This document shows, piece after piece, positions 1 through 6,718 of a stretch of DNA of 15,520 nucleotides. The notes beneath the pieces were generated by a model that was given only the letters and a program-made list of their open reading frames with translations, was not told where the DNA came from and did no database searches. Both the position numbers and the translations under genes were made by a program. How positions within the stretch are numbered: the first letter of the stretch is position 1; the number at the start of each line of letters is the position of its first letter. The DNA is from JANYJJ01 sp038241115 (GTDB taxonomy: Bacteria; Pseudomonadota; Gammaproteobacteria; Burkholderiales; Burkholderiaceae_C), in contig JBBRGA010000080.1 of NCBI GenBank assembly GCA_038241115.1, forward strand, positions 1-15,520, read 5' to 3'.

Positions 1-626
1 CCTGATGCGTCATGTCGCAACGCCAGCACCGCACTGGCAGTCCACCACGCGCCAAGCGCCGCGGCGAGCGCGGCCAAGCTTCGGCCGGCGGCTATTTGGC
101 TGTCCAGCGAATAGGCGTTGCACAGGCGCAGGTCGGTGCTGGCGAAGTAAAGGCCAGCCCACACCAACATCGGCAGCGCGGTGCCCACAAAAAACAGTTG
201 CAGCACCAAAGGAGCGCGTCTCGCAGACTTTTGCAGCAGCACGCCGCAAGCCCATAGGCTGATCAGTTTTAGCGCGTCGGTGCCCGGCACCACCAAGGCG
301 CGGTCGATGCTGGAGGGCAGCATCCAATAGGCCAGCACCAAAAAGGCAGCCAGCCCGCCGGTCAGCCCAAATTGGTTCCAGGCCGATGGCCTTCGGTACC
401 GTGGTCTGAACGGGTAGGCAGTGAGGTTTTGTGCAGTTGACCAACCGGCCAGAATCAACAACGGCATCTGCACCACCATGTGCCACACCATGCTTTGCTC
501 GATCAAGTGGCGCAGCGCAGGCGCTGACATCAACGCGGCAGCCAAAGTCAATGCCACGCTCGCAGTCCATGCCGCAGCACCTGCCACTGTGCGGCGTTGC
601 CCAAGAGGCCGCGGTATTGCGCTCAT
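1..626 (-). CDS. Multi-pass membrane protein, possibly CtaG-like (3' end cut by window edge)
   Basis: The frame starts at an ATG at 626 and stays open for 208 codons to the left edge, so the C-terminus is missing. The start overlaps the Sco stop codon by four bases (ATGA, 623-626), which supports both start and frame. The protein is strongly hydrophobic, with likely membrane segments near residues 14-35, 47-63, 86-102, 119-132, 141-161 and 180-202. The second segment carries W48-H49-M-V-V-Q-M-P-L-L, which loosely recalls the histidine-containing segment of CtaG/Caa3-type oxidase assembly proteins. As the last visible gene of an oxidase operon directly after a copper chaperone, a role in oxidase assembly or copper insertion is a reasonable inference. 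I do not recognise the family with certainty. An overlapping frame at 10-570 on the same strand gives a basic, non-membrane product and is a shadow. Confidence 0.8.
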   Translation of the reverse strand, partial: MSAIPRPLGQRRTVAGAAAWTASVALTLAAALMSAPALRHLIEQSMVWHMVVQMPLLILAGWSTAQNLTAYPFRPRYRRPSAWNQFGLTGGLAAFLVLAYWMLPSSIDRALVVPGTDALKLISLWACGVLLQKSARRAPLVLQLFFVGTALPMLVWAGLYFASTDLRLCNAYSLDSQIAAGRSLAALAAALGAWWTASAVLALRHDAS

Positions 627-1408
627 CGCTGACGCGTTTTCTTTGCTGTTGCTTGTGCTGTTGCCTGTGCCGTTGTCAGTGCCCTTGCCGTTTCCAGGGC
701 CGCCTCCAGCGCCAACGCGGGCGTGCTGGTGTCAATGATGCGAACTAGCTGAGCGTCGGAATTAACGATGTGCAAAGCCGCGTTGTGCTCGAACTCACCC
801 AAGGGCGCGGGCAACACGACGATGCCAAATGCGTCAAGCAAGCGTTGTCGGTCTTGTGGCGCCACCAAACTCAGCAGCTGCCAAGACTCGGGGTTGGCAC
901 GCATGCGCGTGGCGTAGTCGCGCAGTGCGGCGGCGTTGTCGTTTGCCGGGTCGAAGCTGATGGACAGCAGGCCCACGCCCTCAAACGGGCTTTCACCGCC
1001 GCCGCTTGGCTCAAGCTGCGCTTGCATCTGTTGATAGGTCATTCCCAGGGCACTGCACAGCGTTTGACAGCGTGTGTAGATGAAGTTCACGACCCAGACC
1101 TTGTTGCTGGCCTTCAGCCATGCATGCAAGCTGTGCGGCGTGCCGCTGGCGTCCAGCAATTGAAGGTCGGGCAGGGCCTGCGGGGCACGTTCAACTTGTG
1201 AGCGGCGCAGTGCTTCGGTGGTGAAAGCGCTGCCTTGTTCGGTGGCCTGAAGCAGCAGTGCCAGACCCAACAAAAGCGCCAGCGTGCTGGCCGCAAAAGT
1301 TTTTAAAAGACCTGGAGATTCGCTGCTGTCAACCAGGCCACTGGCGGGTGGATCGGTGTTCACGGTGGGCTGCGCTTTCGAGACCGCCACGCTCAAGCTT
1401 CGCTTCAC
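623..1408 (-). CDS. Sco1/SenC-family copper chaperone for the oxidase
   Basis: This is a 261-residue membrane-anchored thioredoxin-fold protein of the Sco1/SenC/PrrC family, which delivers copper or redox equivalents to oxidase copper centres. A short cytoplasmic N-terminus is followed by one membrane segment (about residues 36-54) and a periplasmic domain. The copper-binding CxxxC is C114-Q-T-L-C118, followed by the distal conserved histidine H208 in F-E-H-N-A-A-L. I chose the GTG at 1408 because it overlaps the upstream cytochrome stop as GTGA (1405-1408), the same coupling used across this operon. The longer upstream reading from 1576 would run through the cytochrome c gene in another frame and adds only non-family sequence. 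The last about 20 residues are an Ala/Thr/Gln-rich tail. Here the likely client is the CuB site of the adjacent CcoN-like subunit, since no CuA-bearing subunit II is visible. Confidence 0.92.
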   Translation of the reverse strand: MKRSLSVAVSKAQPTVNTDPPASGLVDSSESPGLLKTFAASTLALLLGLALLLQATEQGSAFTTEALRRSQVERAPQALPDLQLLDASGTPHSLHAWLKASNKVWVVNFIYTRCQTLCSALGMTYQQMQAQLEPSGGGESPFEGVGLLSISFDPANDNAAALRDYATRMRANPESWQLLSLVAPQDRQRLLDAFGIVVLPAPLGEFEHNAALHIVNSDAQLVRIIDTSTPALALEAALETARALTTAQATAQATAKKTRQR

Positions 1409-2043
1409 GAACCCGCTTTGAGCCCCGCGCCGCCTGCGTAAGGTGCGGCCTGATCCTTTGTAGCTTCGCGTTGTGCCTGAACAGCCTTGGCCGTAATCGG
1501 CGTGCCTTGATTGCCCCAGTCTGTGCGGATGTAGGTCATCACGGCGGCCAGATCGTCGTCGCTCATGGACTTCCACGCGGGCATGGCGCCGTTGTAGGTG
1601 TTGCCCTTGACCACCATCTCGCCGTTCACGCCGTGCAGCAAGATATTGATCAACACTTTGTCGTCACCCAATACCCATTCCGATGCAACCAGCGGCGGGA
1701 ACACGCCTGACAGTCCAGCGCCGGTGGCTTGATGGCATGCAGAACATTTGCCCGCAAAAATTTGTTTGCCGTCTGCCGTAGCTGCCGCACCACCTGCCAC
1801 CACGACGGCCGGGCGCAGGGTTGCCACGCTGCGTTGGTCGCCGTAGGCCGATGCTTCGCCCGAAGGTGTGATGTAAATGTAGAAGGCACCCCACATAGCC
1901 ATGGCGCCTAAGAACATCACCAAAAACCAAGGCAGCGGGCGTATGCCTTCATCAGGGTCTTCGTTTTCGCGCTGTCGCTGAAGGCTTTTGGCTTCGGCGG
2001 CAGAGATTGGCTTGGAGGGCTTGTCAGAATTCGGTGCGCTCAT
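1405..2043 (-). CDS. Membrane-anchored monoheme cytochrome c of the oxidase operon (CcoP-like position)
   Basis: The 212-residue protein has a charged cytoplasmic N-terminus, one membrane anchor (about residues 38-59) and a periplasmic class I cytochrome c domain. The heme site is C100-S-A-C103-H104, and M154 in N-G-A-M-P-A-W is the likely sixth iron ligand. The segment just before the anchor (G-I-R-P-L-P-W) resembles the N-terminal anchor region of CcoP, but CcoP carries two c-type hemes and this protein has one. It therefore occupies the CcoP position in the operon as a shorter, single-heme electron-transfer subunit. The start ATG at 2043 overlaps the CcoO-like stop by four bases (ATGA), and the stop overlaps the Sco GTG start. 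The C-terminal about 35 residues are low in complexity. The cytochrome c assignment is secure; its role as an oxidase subunit rests on context. Confidence 0.92.
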   Translation of the reverse strand: MSAPNSDKPSKPISAAEAKSLQRQRENEDPDEGIRPLPWFLVMFLGAMAMWGAFYIYITPSGEASAYGDQRSVATLRPAVVVAGGAAATADGKQIFAGKCSACHQATGAGLSGVFPPLVASEWVLGDDKVLINILLHGVNGEMVVKGNTYNGAMPAWKSMSDDDLAAVMTYIRTDWGNQGTPITAKAVQAQREATKDQAAPYAGGAGLKAGS

Positions 2044-2705
2044 GGCTTTGTCCCTTGCGCTGGAGCCGAGGCAGGCAGAGCTGCCAGCGGCGTGTAGGTG
2101 CGGTCCAAGGAAATCAAATAACTCACCAAGGCCAGCGCCTCTGGTTTGGCCACCACCACCTCGCCCTCTTTGGCCACACCTGGCGGCAGGGTGAGCACCA
2201 CATCGTTGGTCTGCGCGGCGCCCTTTTTGACTTCAAACAGGTAGGGATACGCCGGCATGATCGAGCCCGGCGAGTAGGCGCGCGGCGCATAAAGGTGACC
2301 CAGGTGCCAGGCCTGACTGGGCTGACGCGCGCCGATGTTCAGCAAGTCGGGCCCGGTACGCATCGTGCCCAACAAGTGCGGCGTGTCGTATGCATAGTCG
2401 GCTGCCACCGAGGCACGGCCCCAGCCGCGGGTGGCGTCTGGCGCCTGTTTGATGTCGCGCGGTTGCTGCGAGTGGCAGTACACGCAGCCGTTGGCGATGT
2501 AGACCTGCCGGCCCTCGAGTTGTACTGCCGTGTAAGGCTTCAGTGCCGCTGGCGCTCGCACGTTTTTCAGCAGCATGTAGGGCATCACAACCAACAAGGC
2601 GGTCGCGCCGCTGAGGATCACCATGGCACCCGTGACGATGCGCATCTCGTCCATTTCCCATACGCTTTTACGGGCGCCGGGTGTCGAACCTGGAGCGGCC
2701 TTCAT
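2040..2705 (-). CDS. ccoO: CcoO-like monoheme cytochrome c subunit of a cbb3-type oxidase
   Basis: This is a 221-residue FixO/CcoO-family subunit, which passes electrons to the catalytic subunit from a periplasmic c-type heme. There is one N-terminal membrane anchor (about residues 24-46). The heme motif is C74-V-Y-C77-H78, followed by S-Q-Q-P-R, matching the C-x-x-C-H-S-Q arrangement of CcoO. Further family signatures are G-W-G-R-A-S-V-A-A-D-Y (94-104), R-T-G-P-D-L (116-121) and the axial methionine M150 in S-I-M-P-A-Y-P-Y-L. The length agrees with CcoO (about 200-230 residues). The ATG at 2705 overlaps the CcoN stop as ATGA. A later start at M18 or M21 is possible, but the overlap favours 2705. 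The symbol denotes family membership; this copy belongs to a divergent operon. Confidence 0.93.
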   Translation of the reverse strand: MKAAPGSTPGARKSVWEMDEMRIVTGAMVILSGATALLVVMPYMLLKNVRAPAALKPYTAVQLEGRQVYIANGCVYCHSQQPRDIKQAPDATRGWGRASVAADYAYDTPHLLGTMRTGPDLLNIGARQPSQAWHLGHLYAPRAYSPGSIMPAYPYLFEVKKGAAQTNDVVLTLPPGVAKEGEVVVAKPEALALVSYLISLDRTYTPLAALPASAPAQGTKP

Positions 2706-4363
2706 GCTGCAACTCCGCGCGTGAAGCGCCTTGGAATGAGCGATGTGCCCAGCAAGGCGGCGCCCAAACGGCGCGGACCGAATTTCCAGCCCATGGCAAA
2801 GAAGTGCGCCGCGAACACAAGGTGTCCCAGTGTCATCAACGAACCGCCCAGGCTGCGCGCTTTCAAGTAAGGCAGCGTCAAGGTGACCGATTCCATGAAG
2901 GGTGTTTTAGCGTCCAGCATGGCCAGTCCTTGCAACCAACCGCCGATGGAAAGGCCGGTGAAGTAAATCGCGAAGCCAACTACGACCAACCAAAAGTGCA
3001 CAGAAATCAAGCGCGGGTAAGGCCATTCCCAATTCATCACGCGAGGCATGATGAAGTAGATAGAGCCGAACATGATCATTGTGAAAAAGCCGTACAGCCC
3101 CAAGTGCGCATGGGCCACGGTGTAGTGTGTGAAGTGAGTCAGTGTGTTGACTGACCGCAGCGCCTGCAGCGAGCCCTGCACCGAAGCGGCGGTGTACATC
3201 ATTGCGCCCAGCACAATGAAACGCAGCGTGGGCGAATAGATGAGCGCTCTGAAGTTGCCCAACACCGTCATGTGCTGGTTCACCGCCACTGCAAACACCG
3301 GTATCACCATCATCATGCTCTGCACTATGGAGATAGTGATGAGCCATGACGGCACCGGTCCACCAATCAAATGGTGGCCGCCGACCTGGCTGTAAAAAAA
3401 CGCCAGCGACCAAAACCCCAGCAGCGACAAGTTGTACGAGTGAATTGGCTTGCCCAATACTTTAGGAATGAAGTAATAAGCTGCTGCCAAGGCCAGGGGC
3501 GTGAACCACAGACCAAGCGCATTGTGTCCGTACCACCAGTTCATTGTGGCTTGCTGCACTCCGAAATGCAGGCCCGGAAAGTTGGCAATCAAGAACAAGA
3601 CAGGAAACCACAGCAACGCGGCACCGATGTACCAGACCGATACATACAAGTGCGTGACCTTGCGTTGCAGCAGCGTCAGCCACAGCGGGAAGCCGACCAG
3701 CGCGCCGCCCACCACCAACAAAATGTCAATTTGCCACGGGTATTCCAGCCACTCCAGCCCGTCTGAATAGCCCAGCGCAATGGCAATAGTGCCCAGCAAG
3801 ACGCCCACGCTCCATAAAGCCCCACCAACGAGCGCGTATCTCGCGCCGACGAGCTCGGTTTTCAGCAGCCTCGGCACCAACCAAATGGCCACGCCAATTC
3901 CGGCCAGCGAACACCAGCCGTAGGCGACCAGGTTGAGGTGAATGGGGCGAATGCGTCCAAAGGTCATCCAGGCGTATTGCGTCAGCCAGTCGGGCATGTG
4001 CATTTTCAGCGACGACACCAATCCGGCCAGCGACGCCAGCACCAACCACATCACCGACAACGTCAGGCAAACGCCCACCACCAACGAAGTCGATTGATCG
4101 GCCCGTTCGCGTTCCAAATTTTCTTTGGCTCCCATGCGCGGTGCTCCAAGCAGCGCGTCATTCATGGCGTTTTGGAGTTCGCCTTTTTGCGTCGGCGTGG
4201 CTGCGGGGTCTTCGACCGTACCCAGTTCACCTGGCGCGAAGATTTCAATCGCCGCCGCTGTGCCATCGCCGAACAGGCCTTTTGCCATCGACCAGATGAA
4301 CATGAACAAGGCGGCAATCGACAGTAAAAAAGTGCCTAACAACACACCGACAGTGAAATCCAT
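2702..4363 (-). CDS. ccoN: CcoN-like catalytic subunit (cbb3-type heme-copper oxidase) with CcoS-like N-terminal extension
   Basis: This is a 553-residue integral membrane subunit of the C-family heme-copper oxidases, which reduces O2 at a heme b3/CuB centre. Every expected ligand is present: H142 and H420 for the low-spin heme, H280, H330 and H331 for CuB, H418 for heme b3, and Y324 six residues before H330 as in cbb3 enzymes. From H280 to H420 these residues keep a constant offset of 73 from remembered P. stutzeri CcoN numbering. At the position of its E323 this protein has Q396, an important substitution. Residues 1-55 (membrane segment, F-I-W-S-M-A-K-G-L-F, acidic V-E-D-P) resemble the separate assembly protein CcoS, joined to the core by a polar linker (55-92). 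A strong Shine-Dalgarno precedes the ATG. Y324 argues for an oxidase rather than a nitric oxide reductase, but Q396 leaves room for altered activity. Confidence 0.93.
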   Translation of the reverse strand: MDFTVGVLLGTFLLSIAALFMFIWSMAKGLFGDGTAAAIEIFAPGELGTVEDPAATPTQKGELQNAMNDALLGAPRMGAKENLERERADQSTSLVVGVCLTLSVMWLVLASLAGLVSSLKMHMPDWLTQYAWMTFGRIRPIHLNLVAYGWCSLAGIGVAIWLVPRLLKTELVGARYALVGGALWSVGVLLGTIAIALGYSDGLEWLEYPWQIDILLVVGGALVGFPLWLTLLQRKVTHLYVSVWYIGAALLWFPVLFLIANFPGLHFGVQQATMNWWYGHNALGLWFTPLALAAAYYFIPKVLGKPIHSYNLSLLGFWSLAFFYSQVGGHHLIGGPVPSWLITISIVQSMMMVIPVFAVAVNQHMTVLGNFRALIYSPTLRFIVLGAMMYTAASVQGSLQALRSVNTLTHFTHYTVAHAHLGLYGFFTMIMFGSIYFIMPRVMNWEWPYPRLISVHFWLVVVGFAIYFTGLSIGGWLQGLAMLDAKTPFMESVTLTLPYLKARSLGGSLMTLGHLVFAAHFFAMGWKFGPRRLGAALLGTSLIPRRFTRGVAA

Positions 4364-4370
4364 CTGCTTG

Positions 4371-4376
4371 CCTCCT
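4371..4376 (-). promoter_or_regulatory. Strong ribosome binding site of the oxidase operon
   Basis: On the minus strand AGGAGG lies seven bases before the CcoN-like ATG at 4363. It is the best Shine-Dalgarno sequence in the window and confirms that start, including the CcoS-like extension. The 84-bp gap before the oxidase gene (4364-4447) shows no TTGAT-N4-ATCAA box of the FNR/ANR type, which often controls cbb3 operons. No clear promoter is visible there. Confidence 0.85.
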
Positions 4377-4447
4377 GGTTATTTTTATTTAATCATGGAT
4401 GTGTTGCCCGCGTGGTCGACACCTGCTTTCATGGACACGTGCATTCG

Positions 4448-5692
4448 CTAAAAGTTCGGTGCCGCGATCTCAAAAGTCAGGCCTGCTCGTTGATGCAGCC
4501 GCTCGACCAAAGCGCCTCCCATTGCCGCAGCAGGCGTCCAGATGCCACCTGGCGTGGTGCTGTGATCGATCTGCCGGATCAGGCACAGCGCACTTTCAGC
4601 AATCAGTTTGCAAGTTGATCCGTAGCCTGGATCGCGGTCGCCTTTGATGACCGCGCGCAGACGTCGGCCGTCGGCTGATTGGCCGCTGAACCACACCTCG
4701 TAGCGGCCGCTTTCACGCTCTTGCAAGCTCGGGCCCTGGCCAGGTTGAGGCAAGGCGAAGCGGCCGATCAACTTGCGTGTGGGGCCAAAACCGAGCAGGC
4801 GGTTTTGCCAGACAGCGGCACTTGCCAGGCTGCGTGCACGCAGTTCGCCAGCGCGTCCAGCGCCGGTCAATTGACGCTCGTCGTAAGTGAAGTCGCACCC
4901 GTAAGCGTGGCCTCGCAGGGCATTGGTTCGGTGGACGTTTTTGGTGTTGATGGCGGCCATCACAAAAGGTGCCGCCCAAGCGTTGGCGGCTTCGTCAAAC
5001 ACCACAACCGAGTCGTCTGGCTGCACCGGGCCCGCAAAGCCGGGCGTCAAGGCAAATGGATTGCGCATGCTGGCGGCCACGGCCGAGCTGTTGCCGGCCG
5101 CGTTCAAGGTGGCCAACAAGCTGGCTGCCGTGCCGCCTGAGAAACCGCCTTTCATCACTTTGACCCGACCCTGAACTTGACGCAGCGGCGCGCCGAAGCG
5201 CTGGCGCGCCTCGGTTTGCAAATACAAAACGCCCATGTCAAACGGGATGGAGTCGAAACCACACGAAAACACAATGCGCGCGCCGCTGGACTGCGCCGCG
5301 CTGCCATAGCGGCCGATCATGTCGGCCATCCAATTGGGCTCGCCGCACAGGTCGACGTAGTCGGTGCCTGCCGCCGCGCATGCCTTCAGCAGCGGCTCGC
5401 CGTGCAGTTGGTAAGGCCCAACGGTCGTGATGATCACTTTGGCCTGCTGCACCATCGCCATCAGCGCGTTGGCGTCTTGTGCGTCGACGCTGATGAGCGG
5501 CAGGTTGCTCGGTGCGCCGATCAAATCTCGCACCTGCTCGAGCTTGGCCAAGCTGCGTCCGGCCATCGCCCAGACAGGTGCCTCGGCCGCATGCGCACCG
5601 CCCTCGCCGTAAGCCTGCGACAGGTACTGCGCCACCAAGCGGCCGGTGAAACCGGTGGCTCCGAAAACAATCAAGTCATAGGGGCGGGTCAT
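4448..5692 (-). CDS. Saccharopine dehydrogenase-fold NAD(P)-dependent oxidoreductase
   Basis: The 414-residue protein belongs to the saccharopine-dehydrogenase-like family, which includes mycobacterial trans-acting enoyl reductases and many uncharacterised oxidoreductases. The N-terminal Rossmann motif is F-G-A-T-G-F-T-G-R (10-18). It is followed by T-T-V-G-P-Y (89-94), D-Y-V-D-L-C-G-E (111-118) and C-G-F-D-S-I-P (144-150), all characteristic of this branch. The ATG at 5692 has a good Shine-Dalgarno (AGAGGG, 5701-5706, eight-base spacer). It lies 103 bases downstream of the short-chain dehydrogenase stop on the same strand, so the two may be co-transcribed. The substrate cannot be read from the sequence. 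Lipid or acyl-chain reduction is possible by family analogy, and a true lysine-pathway saccharopine dehydrogenase is unlikely given the motif set. Confidence 0.88.
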   Translation of the reverse strand: MTRPYDLIVFGATGFTGRLVAQYLSQAYGEGGAHAAEAPVWAMAGRSLAKLEQVRDLIGAPSNLPLISVDAQDANALMAMVQQAKVIITTVGPYQLHGEPLLKACAAAGTDYVDLCGEPNWMADMIGRYGSAAQSSGARIVFSCGFDSIPFDMGVLYLQTEARQRFGAPLRQVQGRVKVMKGGFSGGTAASLLATLNAAGNSSAVAASMRNPFALTPGFAGPVQPDDSVVVFDEAANAWAAPFVMAAINTKNVHRTNALRGHAYGCDFTYDERQLTGAGRAGELRARSLASAAVWQNRLLGFGPTRKLIGRFALPQPGQGPSLQERESGRYEVWFSGQSADGRRLRAVIKGDRDPGYGSTCKLIAESALCLIRQIDHSTTPGGIWTPAAAMGGALVERLHQRAGLTFEIAAPNF

Positions 5693-5775
5693 GCAGGTTT
5701 CCCTCTTAAAACTGAGTCGCCGCGTGTAAAGCCAGACAAACGCGCGCCTTCGAAAGTTGGTTTTTGGAAGTTCAT
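5689..5775 (-). CDS. Possible 28-residue small ORF overlapping the next gene's start
   Basis: In the gap between the short-chain dehydrogenase and the saccharopine-dehydrogenase-like gene, an ATG at 5775 opens 28 codons ending in a TGA that overlaps the next ATG as ATGA (5689-5692). The product is basic and polar (F-Q-K-P-T-F-E-G-A-R-L-S-G-F), with no membrane segment and no family I recognise. There is no good Shine-Dalgarno before its ATG, and the downstream gene's own ribosome binding site lies inside it. It could be a leader ORF coupling translation, the tail of a decayed gene (the frame stays open upstream to about 5898), or chance. Confidence 0.2.
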   Translation of the reverse strand: MNFQKPTFEGARLSGFTRGDSVLRGKPA

Positions 5776-5795
5776 CTCGGGCTGGTCGACTGCGT

Positions 5796-6584
5796 TCAAC
5801 GTGTCGAACTCACCACCGGCACCGATCGGCCCAAATGCAGCCCCGAGTCGAGCAAGATCAGTTCGCCCGTCACGGTGCGCGCACCCACCACCAACCACAC
5901 CACCGTCTCGGCGACATCTTCGGCCGTGCAGGCACGGCCCAACGGTGTGCTCTGCTCGTACTGCGACTTCATTTTTTCGTAATTTTCCGCGCCGATGCCG
6001 TCAGTGAACCAGCGCGTGGTGATCAGGCCGGGGCACACCGCGTTGACACGAATATCGGGCGCCAGCGAGCGGGCCAAATGCAGCGTCAGCGAGTTCATAG
6101 CGCCTTTGGAAGCCACGTAAGCCACCGACGACCCGATGCCAAGCGCACCTGCCACCGAAGAAATGTTCACGATCGCACCCCCGCTCGCCTTCAAGTGCGC
6201 CACGCAAGCCCGAACCATCTGAAATGCCCCGATCACGTTCACACCCAAGATTTTCTGAAAGGACTCCGCGTCCAATGCGTCCCAATTGGCCGTGCCCGCA
6301 AAAGAAGTGATGCCCGCGTTGTTGACCAGCGCATCCACGCGTCCCCACCGGCGCACCGCGGCCTCGGCCATGCCGCGGCAGTCGTCATCAATCGACACAT
6401 CTGCGCGCACCAGCAGCGTGTCAGCGCCTGCGTGACGGCAAGCCGCTTCAGATGCCAAAGCTTCCTGCTCGCTTTTCGTGTAATTGATGAGCACGTCGTA
6501 GCCTTCACGCGCCAGACCGAGCGCCGTTGCAGCGCCCACACCCGTTGCCGAACCGGTGACGATGGCGACCTTGCGTTGTGTCAT
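5796..6584 (-). CDS. Short-chain dehydrogenase/reductase (classical SDR)
   Basis: This is a 262-residue NAD(P)-dependent oxidoreductase of the classical SDR family, close in style to FabG-like 3-oxoacyl reductases and sugar dehydrogenases. The cofactor loop is T10-G-S-A-T-G-V-G17, followed by D62-V, N88-N-A-G91, N116, catalytic S143, and Y156-x-x-x-K160. The C-terminal P-G-L-I-T-T and L-D-S-G segments are also typical, and the length is standard. I chose the ATG at 6584 because it places the Rossmann motif at residue 10 and has an AGGG-type ribosome binding site. The same frame runs open upstream to 6803, but that part crosses an inverted repeat and a candidate promoter and is not family-like. 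The substrate is unknown. The next gene, 103 bases downstream, is another oxidoreductase, so a two-step pathway is plausible but unproven. Confidence 0.92.
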   Translation of the reverse strand: MTQRKVAIVTGSATGVGAATALGLAREGYDVLINYTKSEQEALASEAACRHAGADTLLVRADVSIDDDCRGMAEAAVRRWGRVDALVNNAGITSFAGTANWDALDAESFQKILGVNVIGAFQMVRACVAHLKASGGAIVNISSVAGALGIGSSVAYVASKGAMNSLTLHLARSLAPDIRVNAVCPGLITTRWFTDGIGAENYEKMKSQYEQSTPLGRACTAEDVAETVVWLVVGARTVTGELILLDSGLHLGRSVPVVSSTR

Positions 6585-6653
6585 GTTGCTGCCCTGAGGT
6601 TTCGACCGTGCAGTCGAGTCAGACTGCATTGTTCGAGAGGTTGGAGGTCGTGA

Positions 6654-6668
6654 ATTGTTGAAAACAAT
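6654..6668. promoter_or_regulatory. Operator-like palindrome at the predicted transcription start
   Basis: ATTGTT-GAA-AACAAT is a perfect 6-3-6 palindrome just downstream of the candidate -10 element, so it covers the predicted transcription start of the SDR gene. Its centre is 25 bp from that of the neighbouring palindrome at 6677-6695. The two sequences differ, so they may serve different regulators. Confidence 0.4.
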
Positions 6669-6669
6669 G

Positions 6670-6698
6670 AGTCTAAACAGGAGAATTTTTCCTGTAGA
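6670..6698 (-). promoter_or_regulatory. Candidate sigma-70 promoter for the SDR gene
   Basis: On the minus strand, TCTACA (6693-6698) and TAGACT (6670-6675) are separated by exactly 17 bp, each matching the -35 and -10 consensus at four of six positions. Transcription would start near 6663, giving a leader of roughly 80 bases before the SDR ATG at 6584. The call is helped by two palindromes placed where repressors usually bind. It remains a visual prediction. Confidence 0.4.
6677..6695. promoter_or_regulatory. Operator-like palindrome in the promoter spacer
   Basis: ACAGGA-N7-TCCTGT is a perfect 6-bp inverted repeat. It fills the spacer of the candidate SDR promoter and touches its -35 hexamer, where a dimeric repressor would block RNA polymerase. 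No regulator gene is adjacent, so the binding protein is unknown. Confidence 0.4.
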
Positions 6699-6718
6699 AA
6701 AACAAACCGAAATCCGCA

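Noticed and set aside
10..570. Open frame of 186 codons on the minus strand
   Set aside because: It overlaps, in another frame, the membrane protein starting at 626. Its product is arginine- and glycine-rich with no membrane or family character, while the other frame has a coupled start and clear membrane segments.
2007..2870. Plus-strand open frame opposite the CcoO-like gene
   Set aside because: It lies against a clear cytochrome c gene; the Arg- and Gly-rich product has no family resemblance.
2702..4363. Reading the CcoN-like gene as a nitric oxide reductase
   Set aside because: The cbb3-type active-site tyrosine (Y324), all three CuB histidines and the adjacent CcoO favour an O2-reducing oxidase. 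The Q396 change is reported separately because it leaves some doubt.
4364..4447. FNR/ANR-type box before the oxidase operon
   Set aside because: I looked for TTGAT-N4-ATCAA and found only an AT-rich stretch near the ribosome binding site without the symmetry needed.
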